From positions 1 to 9,554 of the forward strand of contig CAYGWP010000223.1 in NCBI GenBank assembly GCA_964353455.1: a stretch of DNA of 9,554 bases, in the 5' to 3' direction. The notes under the pieces were generated by a model. The model ran no database searches. It saw nothing but the letters and a program-made list of their open reading frames with translations, and had not been told where the DNA came from. The position numbers and the translations under genes were made by a program. This document shows positions 1 to 5,809 of this stretch, piece after piece. Position 1 is the first letter of the stretch. Each line of letters starts with the position of its first letter. This DNA comes from CAYGWP01 sp964353455 (GTDB taxonomy: Bacteria; Planctomycetota; Phycisphaerae; FEN-1346).

Positions 1-39
1 CAGGCTCCGCCCCATCATATGGTGCGCCTCGTCGCCTGA

Positions 40-116
40 GCCGGGTGGCACGCCCACGGCCTGGTCGCCGCGGCGACCTGTTTGCGTGGCCGTGGTGATC
101 CGCCCGCCACGGCCGC
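40..116. repeat. Cluster of three GC-rich hairpins upstream of the first gene
   Basis: Three inverted repeats follow one another. The first pairs GCC...GTGG (40-48, with a two-base bulge) with CCACGGC (54-60). The second is the perfect 16-base palindrome GGTCGCCGCGGCGACC at 63-78. The third pairs GGCCGTGG (88-95) with CCACGGCC (107-114) and extends by two pairs (a G-C and a G-U) to 86-116. No T-tract follows any of them, so a classical intrinsic terminator is not shown. The block could be the 3' end of an upstream transcript or an interspersed palindromic repeat. The rest of 1-290 holds no coding region I can support: reading frames there lack a ribosome binding site and recognisable protein. 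Confidence 0.5.
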
Positions 117-172
117 ATTCTACGCACCGCCCCGCCTGCGACGCAAGGATTGCGCGGCGAGCCGATAATGCG

Positions 173-202
173 TTGCATCGCACCGGCCGTGCTTGGTATG
201 CT
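173..202 (+). promoter_or_regulatory. Possible sigma-70-type promoter for the FGE-like gene
   Basis: TTGCAT (173-178) and TATGCT (197-202) are separated by 18 bases, and a TG one base before the -10 gives an extended -10 element (TGGTATGCT). Matches to consensus are 3/6 and 4/6, so this is weak. It would give a leader of about 80 bases before the ATG at 291. It is a guess from sequence alone. Confidence 0.25.
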
Positions 203-290
203 GGTGGGCCGAAGAAACGGAGCCGAGCCCGCCGTGGAAGCGGCGGGCAGTCCGTTGATTGGAGAATCGACGAACCCAGGAGGAGAACTC

Positions 291-1241
291 ATGTCAGGAC
301 TCTTGACGACGGGCCGGAGGCTGTTCGGTGCTGCGGCGGCCATCAGCCTTGCGGCGGCCGTGGTGCTGGCGTGCGGGCAGGCGGCGCGGGCCGAGGCGGC
401 AAAGGAACTCGCACTCGACCTCGGCGCCGGCGCTGCGCTCAAGGTCACGCTCATCCCGGCCGGCAAGTTCACCATGGGGTCCCCCGCAGCCGAGGCCGGG
501 CGCGCCGACGATGAGGTCCAGCACCAGGTGACAATCAGTAAACCATTCTACATGGGTATCTATGAGGTGACGCGGGCGCAGTTCGCCGCGTTCGTCAAGG
601 AAACCGGCTACAAGACCGATGCCGAGAAGGAAGGCTGGGCGTCGGTCTTCGACGGCGACTCGTGGGACAAGGGCCGCGGCGCCACGTGGCAGAAGCCGCG
701 CTTCGAGCAGACCGACGACATGCCCGTCGTGTGCGTAAGTTGGAACGATGCCACGGAGTTCTGCAAGTGGCTCTCGAAAAAGTCCGGCAAGACCGTCCGC
801 CTGCCCACCGAGGCCGAGTGGGAGTACGCCTGCCGCGCGGGCGCCTCGACCGCCTATCCGTGGGGCGATAACCCCGATGAAGGGGCCGGCCTCGCCAACG
901 TCGCCGACAAGACTGCCAAGAAACGCAACCCGAACTGGACCGTCTTCAACTTTCAGGACGGCTTTGCGCTGACTGCGCCCGCCGGCAAGTTTAAGCCCAA
1001 CGCCTGGGGCCTCTATGACATGACCGGCAACGTCTGGGAATGGTGCGGCGACTGGCACGGCCCGTATTCGAAGGATGCCGCCGCCGATCCGATCGGCGCC
1101 GACAAGGGCGAGGACCGGGTGATGCGCGGCGGATCGTGGTTCTGCGGCCCGAAGTACGCGCGGTCGGCATACCGCGGCAAGAACCCGCCGGCCTCGCGCG
1201 GCACGGACATCGGATTCCGCATCGTCGTTGAGGCGAAGTAG
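291..1241 (+). CDS. Secreted FGE/SUMF1-family (FGE-sulfatase domain) protein, one catalytic Cys missing
   Basis: 316 aa. The start is the ATG at 291, preceded by a near-perfect AGGAGG (about 278-283); a longer frame from TTG at 150 has no such site. Residues 1-34 are an export signal: RRLFG (9-13) is Tat-like, then a hydrophobic stretch ending in VLAC (Cys28, possible lipobox) or ARA (possible signal peptidase I site, 32-34). Residues ~40-314 are the formylglycine-generating enzyme/sulfatase-modifying-factor fold: LIPAGKFTMGSP (54-65), the hallmark LPTEAEWEYACRAG (171-184), GLYDMTGNVWEW (240-251) and RVMRGGSWFC (276-285). True FGEs use two cysteines five residues apart to bind copper and oxidise a sulfatase Cys. 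Here the first is present (Cys285) but the second position is Ala290. Known relatives without the pair act as hydroxylases, EgtB-like enzymes or have no known activity. Family assignment is sure; catalytic role is unknown. No sulfatase gene lies in the window. Confidence 0.9.
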   Translation: MSGLLTTGRRLFGAAAAISLAAAVVLACGQAARAEAAKELALDLGAGAALKVTLIPAGKFTMGSPAAEAGRADDEVQHQVTISKPFYMGIYEVTRAQFAAFVKETGYKTDAEKEGWASVFDGDSWDKGRGATWQKPRFEQTDDMPVVCVSWNDATEFCKWLSKKSGKTVRLPTEAEWEYACRAGASTAYPWGDNPDEGAGLANVADKTAKKRNPNWTVFNFQDGFALTAPAGKFKPNAWGLYDMTGNVWEWCGDWHGPYSKDAAADPIGADKGEDRVMRGGSWFCGPKYARSAYRGKNPPASRGTDIGFRIVVEAK

Positions 1242-1397
1242 CGGGCAGCGCCAGTTTCGGCTCTTGTGCGTCGCCGGGAACAAATCGGCCGCTCTTGCGT
1301 CTAATAATAAAACAACGTGCCTGAAATATGCACTAAGGGCCTCCGTCGTACGTTAGACCAAGCGGGGCGCTTTTGGTGCGCCTCCGCGGGATTCTTG

Positions 1398-1425
1398 TTG
1401 CCCTTGGGCGGGAGGTTTGTAGTAT
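1398..1425 (+). promoter_or_regulatory. Possible promoter for the paralog operon
   Basis: TTGCCC (1398-1403) and TAGTAT (1420-1425) are spaced by 16 bases, each 4/6 to the sigma-70 consensus, placing transcription start near 1432 and a ~49-base leader before the ATG at 1481. An alternative is an AT-rich pocket at about 1300-1333 containing AATAAT (1303-1308, 5/6 to a -10 box) without a clear -35. A small hairpin (GGCGC 1366-1370 with GCGCC 1378-1382) lies between the two. No convincing terminator for the preceding gene is seen in this 239-base gap. Confidence 0.3.
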
Positions 1426-1480
1426 CGTAGAAGCGAGAAAGGCGCCGTTCCGCTCGGGCACGTCAGGGGAGGGGAATGGT

Positions 1481-2494
1481 ATGCGAGCCATATCGGCTGC
1501 TTCCCTGCTGGTTCTCATCGTTGCAGCGAATTCGGCGCTGGGCGCGGACCCATTCGTGTGGGGTGCGGGGCCTACCGCGCCAAAGACCGGGGACGCCGCC
1601 GCTCCTGCGGGCGGGGCCGACGAGAAGCAGAAGGTCTCCGAGATGCAGACCCTCTTTAGCGAGGGCAAGTACGACGATGTCCTGAAGGCGGGCGCTGCGC
1701 TCCTCCGCAGCGCCAAGGGTGAGGACTCCAGGACCGAGGCCTGCCGCCTCGTGGCCGAGGCCACCCGCAAGAAGGGCGACTGGAAGGCCGCCGTGGCCGC
1801 GTACTCGAAGTTGCGCGACCGGTACGACAAGACCTCCGACGATTACGCCCGCAATGATGCGACGGCGGAGGTGCTCCGAGCATCGCCGGCCGGCGTATAT
1901 CCGCCGATGGCCGCTGCGGCAGCCGCGGCCGCCGCGGGCGGGGGGTCGAAGACCCTGGCCGATGATGCCGGGCTGGCCGAGGCGCTCCTGCACGTGGCCG
2001 AAGGCCGCGCGGCCAAACTCAAGGCCCGCATCCCCGCGATAAAGCGGGCGCGGTCTCCGCAGGAAGTGGTCGCCCTTTATGAGCCGCTGGCCGTCGAACT
2101 CCGCCAACTACGGGGCATCGCGCCGACCCTATCGCCGGAGGCGGAGCAGCAGGCCGCGGCCGCCGCCGCCGAACGCATGGCCGAACTCGGCAGGCAGGTC
2201 ATCGCCACTCTCACGGCCAAGCAGGCCGAGTTCCAGCAGGCCATCGCGGACAAGCGGCTCACTAGCAGCCAGAAACGCGACATGGAAAAGTACCAAGGTC
2301 TCTGCAATGAACTTGCCAAGATCGAGTCATCGTTCCAGGCGGTTCTCGCGAAGGTCGGCGGCTCGGCCGACAACGGCAGGGCCACGGCCGACAGCGCTGA
2401 CCGCCAGCAGGCCTACAAAAGACTGGCGCCCCAGTTCACTCCGCCCACAGATAGCACCACGAGCCAGTGGGGCAACTGGATCAACTGGTGGTAA
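1481..2494 (+). CDS. Secreted helical-repeat protein, paralog A, with Trp-rich C-terminal tail
   Basis: 337 aa, function unknown. The ATG at 1481 follows a purine-rich AGGGGAGGGG (about 1465-1474) and begins a good signal peptide (residues 1-21, likely cut ALG/AD). Residues 22-47 are an Ala/Pro/Gly linker. Residues ~50-135 form TPR-like helix pairs (EGKYDDVLKAGAALL; KKGDWKAAVAAYSKLRDRY), which in related proteins mediate protein contacts. Then come SPAGVY (135-140), a run of nine Ala then Gly (144-155), and a second helical region (~157-295) with LADDAGLAEAL and ERMAELGRQVIATLTAK. The last nine residues are QWGNWINWW, with four Trp. It is clearly homologous to the next gene over most of its length and lies 27 bases from it, so the two are probably co-transcribed products of an old tandem duplication. 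There are no enzyme motifs. A periplasmic or envelope scaffold role is inference. Confidence 0.85.
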   Translation: MRAISAASLLVLIVAANSALGADPFVWGAGPTAPKTGDAAAPAGGADEKQKVSEMQTLFSEGKYDDVLKAGAALLRSAKGEDSRTEACRLVAEATRKKGDWKAAVAAYSKLRDRYDKTSDDYARNDATAEVLRASPAGVYPPMAAAAAAAAAGGGSKTLADDAGLAEALLHVAEGRAAKLKARIPAIKRARSPQEVVALYEPLAVELRQLRGIAPTLSPEAEQQAAAAAAERMAELGRQVIATLTAKQAEFQQAIADKRLTSSQKRDMEKYQGLCNELAKIESSFQAVLAKVGGSADNGRATADSADRQQAYKRLAPQFTPPTDSTTSQWGNWINWW

Positions 2495-2521
2495 GTCAGG
2501 ATTCCTTGTTGGAGAAACACC

Positions 2522-3616
2522 ATGCGGAAACTCGTGATCGTTCTCCTGGCCGTCGGCCTTTCGGGAGCGTCGGCTTGGGCGGAAGTGCCAGCCAGTACAG
2601 GCGGCGTTACTGTTACCGTCACGCCCAGCGGCAAGACCCCCGCGGACACCGGCGGCGGCGTCACCGTCACGCCGGGCAACAAGGCCCCCGCCGATACCGG
2701 CGGCGTCACCATCACGCCCTCGAAGCCCGCCGGGCCGGGCCTCCTTGAGGATCAGCAGCGGATCGCCGACATCCGCGGCTACTATGCGGCCGGCGATTTC
2801 GACAAGGCACTTGAGGCCGCCAAGGCGTTCCTCACGGCCGCACGCGACGAGGCCGCCAAGGCCGAGGCCCTTCGCATCACCGCCGACTCCCTCCGCAAGA
2901 AAGGGCAGTGGGCCGCGGCGACAACGGCCTACCTGCGGGTCCGCGAGCGGTACGAGAAGACCAGCGACGATTACATCAAGGTGGATGCGATCGCCGAGGT
3001 CATGAAGTTCTCGCCCAGCGGCGTGTATGCCGCGCCAGGGGTGCCCGCCCCGAAGGTCGAGGCCGGCACACAGGCGCGAACCGTGGCCGACGATGCGGCC
3101 CTCAACGAGGCCCTTGTCCGCGTGGCGATCGCCCGCGCGAAGGCCCTCAAGGCGAGGCTGTCGGCTGTCCAGCGGGCGCGGTTGCCGCAGGACGTCATGG
3201 TTACATTCAAGCCGGTCGCCGAGCAGGCGCGGCAACTCTTGATCCTTGCGGCCGACGTGCCGGCCGACGGGCCGCACGAACTCGGCACTATTGCCGGGGC
3301 CAAAATGGCCGAACTCGGAACACAGATCATCGCCTCCCTGACCGCCAAGTACAGCCGCTATCAGCCCAAGAAACTCGCCCCGGGGTCCATCACCACCCAG
3401 GATAAGAAGGACGCCGAGGCCACCGAGGCCGCCTGCAAGCAAATGGCCGAGGCCGAGAAGGCCTTCCAGGAATCCCTCATGTGCCTGGGCGGGCTGACCC
3501 AATGGGCCGAAGGCGACAACATGCGCAGGGGAAGCGCCGACCGCCGCGCCGCCTACGAAAAGTTCGCCGCAGACTTCGTGATTCCCAGGTCGTACTACTT
3601 CGGTTGGTACTGGTAG
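2522..3616 (+). CDS. Secreted helical-repeat protein, paralog B, with VTVTP repeats and aromatic tail
   Basis: 364 aa, function unknown. The ATG at 2522 has GGAG seven bases upstream (2511-2514). Residues 1-20 are a signal peptide with an AWA/E cleavage site. Residues 27-73 are three short repeats built on GGVTVTxTP...PADT, a low-complexity linker absent from paralog A. Residues ~75-165 are TPR-like helices (AGDFDKALEAAKAFL; KKGQWAAATTAYLRVRERY). The order of motifs then follows paralog A: KTSDDY (146-151), SPSGVY (164-169), ADDAALNEAL (189-198), RARLPQDV (218-225), KMAELGTQIIASLTAK (261-276) and a DRRAAYEKFAADF segment near the end. The protein ends RSYYFGWYW. Homology to the preceding gene over about 250 residues is direct from the sequence. 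The pair most likely forms one operon and may form one complex; that is inference. Confidence 0.85.
   Translation: MRKLVIVLLAVGLSGASAWAEVPASTGGVTVTVTPSGKTPADTGGGVTVTPGNKAPADTGGVTITPSKPAGPGLLEDQQRIADIRGYYAAGDFDKALEAAKAFLTAARDEAAKAEALRITADSLRKKGQWAAATTAYLRVRERYEKTSDDYIKVDAIAEVMKFSPSGVYAAPGVPAPKVEAGTQARTVADDAALNEALVRVAIARAKALKARLSAVQRARLPQDVMVTFKPVAEQARQLLILAADVPADGPHELGTIAGAKMAELGTQIIASLTAKYSRYQPKKLAPGSITTQDKKDAEATEAACKQMAEAEKAFQESLMCLGGLTQWAEGDNMRRGSADRRAAYEKFAADFVIPRSYYFGWYW
2600..2740 (+). repeat. In-frame short tandem repeats (VTVTP linker)
   Basis: Codons 27-73 of paralog B encode three imperfect units of about 14-17 residues (27-43, 44-59, 60-73), each with GGV-T-(V/I)-TP, the first two ending PADT. 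The DNA of units two and three is nearly identical at GGCGGCGTCACCRTCACGCC, which points to recent unit duplication. Such Thr/Pro/Gly linkers usually separate a signal peptide or anchor from a folded domain. Confidence 0.7.
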
Positions 3617-3659
3617 GCCGCCGGGCCTGCCGATTGCGGAACCATGAGCGCGGCCGGTT

Positions 3660-3715
3660 AGTGAGACAGCGGACAGTTCATTTCTGGAGTGAGACAGCGG
3701 ACAGTTCATTTCTGG
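3660..3715. repeat. Perfect 28-bp tandem duplication next to a ribosome binding site
   Basis: Bases 3660-3687 and 3688-3715 are identical, 28 of 28. Each unit contains the internal direct repeat GACAGCGGACAG and ends in TTCATTTCTGG. The second copy runs into the GGGAGG ribosome binding site (3714-3719) of the LamG lipoprotein gene. There is no spacer between copies, so it is not a CRISPR fragment. It could be a slipped-strand duplication, a regulatory site array or a remnant of a mobile-element end. The upstream part of the gap (3617-3659) holds only a 5-bp stem (3615-3628) that overlaps the preceding stop codon. Confidence 0.9.
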
Positions 3716-3726
3716 GAGGTGGCGCT

Positions 3727-4425
3727 ATGCAAACGGCGAAGGTGATCGGTCTAGGGTGTCTCGTTTCGATGTGCCTGGTCCTTGCGGGCGGCTGCGGCAA
3801 GGCCATGGGCCTCACGGGCTGGTGGACCTTCAACGAAGGCGGCGGCGACGTTGTGAAGAACGCCGCCGGCCCCAACAACGGCCGCATCCAGGGCGGTCTT
3901 AAGTGGACCGACGGAAAGAGCGGCCGCGCCCTGGCGTGCGACGGTAAAGGTTACGTGCTGATCGATAGTGCTCCATATCTGAACTCGCCCCAGTACACGT
4001 TCGCGGCCTGGGTCAATCTGAAGGACGCGCGCGACTATCAATACATCGTCTGGCGGGGCGGCCCCATCTACCCCGAGGACAAGAAGTGCCGCAACCTCGA
4101 TTTGTGGGTCATGCAGACTGGCGTCCTGAGCGGCCTTCTTGACTATAAGAATGCGAGCGAGCCGCGCCTGCACATTGTTGGTGCGACGAAGGTCGCTGAC
4201 GGCCGGTGGCACCTGGTGGTGTGCGTCAATGACTCCAAGACCGTCAGGTTCTACGTGGACGGCAAGAAGGATGCCGAGGGCATGCTGATGGGCCCGCTGG
4301 CCACGAGCGACTTCCCGCTCTGGATAGGCGCCCGCCCGGCCGGCGTTGCCGCCACAGGCATCATCGACGAAGTGAAGTTCTTCACCCGGGCGCTGACAGA
4401 AAAGGAAGTGGCGGAACTGAAGTAA
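3727..4425 (+). CDS. LamG-domain (concanavalin A-like) lipoprotein
   Basis: 232 aa. The ATG at 3727 has GGGAGG seven bases upstream. Residues 1-22 are a lipoprotein signal with lipobox AGGC (Cys23), so the mature protein is probably anchored to a membrane by lipid. Residues ~29-230 match the LamG-like jelly-roll domain (Laminin_G_3 type): LTGWWTFNEGGGDVVKNAAG (29-48), NNGRIQGG, SGRALACDGKGYVLI, YTFAAWVNLKD (90-100), DGRWHLVVCVNDSKTVRFYVDGK (158-180) and GIIDEVKFFTRALTEKEVAEL (211-231), the usual closing motif. The domain nearly fills the protein; no catalytic domain is attached. Such single-domain proteins bind carbohydrate or protein ligands at the cell surface and are abundant in planctomycetes. 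The ligand here is unknown. It may be read through from the paralog operon 110 bases upstream or be transcribed alone. Confidence 0.9.
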   Translation: MQTAKVIGLGCLVSMCLVLAGGCGKAMGLTGWWTFNEGGGDVVKNAAGPNNGRIQGGLKWTDGKSGRALACDGKGYVLIDSAPYLNSPQYTFAAWVNLKDARDYQYIVWRGGPIYPEDKKCRNLDLWVMQTGVLSGLLDYKNASEPRLHIVGATKVADGRWHLVVCVNDSKTVRFYVDGKKDAEGMLMGPLATSDFPLWIGARPAGVAATGIIDEVKFFTRALTEKEVAELK

Positions 4426-4426
4426 A

Positions 4427-4451
4427 GGGCAACCACGTGGGGTTGCCCCTA
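4427..4451. repeat. Palindromic intergenic repeat / possible terminator hairpin
   Basis: GGGCAACC (4427-4434) pairs perfectly with GGTTGCCC (4441-4448) around a six-base loop, followed by CTACG. It begins two bases after the LamG gene stop codon. There is no T-tract, so termination would be Rho-aided or absent. From memory, very similar GGGCGACC/GGTCGCCC-CTACG palindromes are scattered between genes in several unrelated environmental bacteria; I cannot verify copies here. Confidence 0.6.
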
Positions 4452-4545
4452 CGTAAAGCGCCGGAACCGGAATCCTTCATAAATGAGGCGAATGCGCATT
4501 GTCGCGGCGGCGGGCTTCCTCTCGTACTGCGTCAGTCTTAGGGGG

Positions 4546-4561
4546 TGGCACATTACTTCCT
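4546..4561 (+). promoter_or_regulatory. Sigma-54-like promoter site, imperfect -12 element
   Basis: TGGCACA at 4546-4552 is a perfect -24 element (TGGCACR), followed by four bases and TTCCT where the sigma-54 consensus has TTGCW. Spacing is exact but the near-invariant GC of the -12 element is CC. It lies 33 bases upstream of the ATG at 4594, so a start near 4571 would leave a short leader with the GGAGG site. No enhancer-binding protein gene is in the window. Confidence 0.25.
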
Positions 4562-4593
4562 CTCCACTGTTATCCTTCTTCGGAGGCCATTCC

Positions 4594-5655
4594 ATGAAAC
4601 CCGGCCGATGCGGTTTTCCCCGCCGCCGGTTCCTCGGCGCTGCGGCAACGACGACGGCGGCGGCCGCTTGCGGGTGGCTGACTCGGGCGTCGGCCGAGGA
4701 ACCTAAAGAGCCCCGCAAACGCAAGATGCTCCTCTCGTTCTACTGCGACGACACCAGCCCCACCGTCGCCGGCGCCAAGGCCTTCCAGACGTTCCTCGAC
4801 TACTGCGCGGAGCAGGGGATCGCCGGCGAATCCACCGCGCTCCTCGCCTCCGGCGGCAGGTCCATCTGCCGCAGCCCAGGCGAGGAAGGGCAGGCGTTCC
4901 TCAAGCAGGTGGTCCGCGCGTGGCAGTGCGGCATTGATACCCACGTGGAACTGATGACCCACCGCGGCCTCTTCGACTTCGACTCCGGCCGAGAGCCGGA
5001 CGGGGCCGTCCACGAAGGCGTGTGGCTGTACGACCCCGCCGTCACCGCCGAGCAGTACGAGCGGTACATCGGCGGCATCATCGCCGAGGGCGACCGGGCG
5101 GGAATCAAGTTCACGGGACTCACCTGGCCGGGTTGCGGCTGCGATGCGTGCAATCGCCGGTACGCCGAACTCCGCGCCGCCGGCCACACCGACCCGAACC
5201 CCGCTCTCTGGAAGGCGCTCCTGGGGTTGGCCAAACAAGGGAAGTTCCGCGGCCGCGCCGTCCCGTGCTTCTTCGGCTCAAGCGAGACCGACTTCGGCAT
5301 CCATCAGAAGGCGAGCGATGGAGACTGCGGCGTGTACGACCTCATGCCCAATGCCACGGACCAGTTCGGCATCTGGGAGAACGACCCGAAGCGCGTCAAC
5401 CCGGACTACTACATCTCGGCCGATGGAAAGTCGGGCATCATCATCCGCCATCTCCAGGCCGGCGACCCGTACTGCATCTGGTACGCCCACTGGCAGGGCC
5501 TCAACCCGGCCAAGGGCGTCGGCTGGCGGGCGTTCACGACGGTCATTGAGCGGGTCCGCACGCACCTGGCCGGCCGCGTGGCCTGGATGCGCCCCGCCGA
5601 CATCACCGCCCGCTACCACAAGGCCGGCGGCTGGGGGTTCCTTGACGCCCTATAG
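4594..5655 (+). CDS. Tat-exported polysaccharide deacetylase-like (NodB-type barrel) protein
   Basis: 353 aa. The ATG at 4594 has GGAGG seven bases upstream and starts directly before a Tat signal: PRRRFLGAAA (9-18), a hydrophobic Ala/Thr stretch, and a likely cut after ASA (32-34). An in-frame ATG at 4483 would bury this signal and lacks a ribosome site. The mature part begins KMLLSFYCDDTSP (44-56), resembling the beta-strand and Asp-Asp metal motif of NodB-type polysaccharide deacetylases. ELMTHRGLFDF (119-129) sits where those enzymes carry HxxxH, with Glu119 in the first position, and VAWMRPADITARYHKAGG (329-346) resembles the usual C-terminal end. A GCGCDAC cluster (180-186) is an extra feature that could bind metal or form disulfides. 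The likely role is metal-dependent hydrolysis of an envelope or external polysaccharide, but the altered site makes activity uncertain; another hydrolase with the same barrel is possible. Confidence 0.7.
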   Translation: MKPGRCGFPRRRFLGAAATTTAAAACGWLTRASAEEPKEPRKRKMLLSFYCDDTSPTVAGAKAFQTFLDYCAEQGIAGESTALLASGGRSICRSPGEEGQAFLKQVVRAWQCGIDTHVELMTHRGLFDFDSGREPDGAVHEGVWLYDPAVTAEQYERYIGGIIAEGDRAGIKFTGLTWPGCGCDACNRRYAELRAAGHTDPNPALWKALLGLAKQGKFRGRAVPCFFGSSETDFGIHQKASDGDCGVYDLMPNATDQFGIWENDPKRVNPDYYISADGKSGIIIRHLQAGDPYCIWYAHWQGLNPAKGVGWRAFTTVIERVRTHLAGRVAWMRPADITARYHKAGGWGFLDAL

Positions 5656-5683
5656 TGGTTCGCCACAGTTGATCTTGTGGGTT

Positions 5684-5713
5684 GGCGCGGTGGGTCTCCC
5701 GACCCACTGCGCC
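5684..5713. terminator. Large hairpin in the convergent gap, unit A
   Basis: GGCGCGGTGGGTC (5684-5696) pairs with GACCCACTGCGCC (5701-5713) through 13 pairs, one of them G-U, around the loop TCCC. It lies 28 bases after the deacetylase-like gene stop and faces the end of the propeller gene, so it could stop transcription from both sides. It has no T-tract. Its core GGGTCTCCCGACCC is related to unit B in reverse orientation. Confidence 0.55.
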
Positions 5714-5727
5714 CTGGGACGCCGGTC

Positions 5728-5755
5728 GCGCGGCGGGTCAGGAGACCCGCCGCGC
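5728..5755. repeat. Large hairpin in the convergent gap, unit B (inverted relative of unit A)
   Basis: GCGCGGCGGGTC (5728-5739) pairs perfectly over 12 bp with GACCCGCCGCGC (5744-5755) around the loop AGGA. Read on the other strand the core is GGGTCTCCTGACCC, differing from unit A by one base, so A and B are inverted copies 14 bases apart. Such a pair resembles REP doublets (BIME/REPIN). The rest of the gap (5756-5809) shows nothing I can name. Confidence 0.6.
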
Positions 5756-5809
5756 ACACACTCTGAATATGTGAATTCCACGTCCGCGTCCGGGCGGTAG
5801 AGGGGCCGC

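Noticed and set aside
46..61. Sigma-54 site starting with TGGCACG
   Set aside because: The -12 part does not match and the sequence is part of a hairpin cluster far from a start codon.
150..290. N-terminal extension of the FGE-like protein from TTG at 150
   Set aside because: The strong AGGAGG lies inside this extension, directly before ATG 291, and the signal peptide starts there.
294..1283. 329-codon minus-strand frame opposite the FGE-like gene
   Set aside because: The plus strand shows unmistakable FGE-family motifs; the antisense frame shows none.
2327..3709. Long open frame of 460 codons on the minus strand opposite paralog B
   Set aside because: It is a high-GC shadow: Gly/Arg/Leu-rich with no motif, while the plus strand has ribosome sites, signal peptides and a paralog.
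3660..3715. CRISPR array remnant
   Set aside because: The two 28-bp copies are directly adjacent with no spacer, and there are no cas genes.
4483..4593. Extended start for the deacetylase-like protein at ATG 4483
   Set aside because: No ribosome site, and it would place the Tat motif about 47 residues inside the protein.
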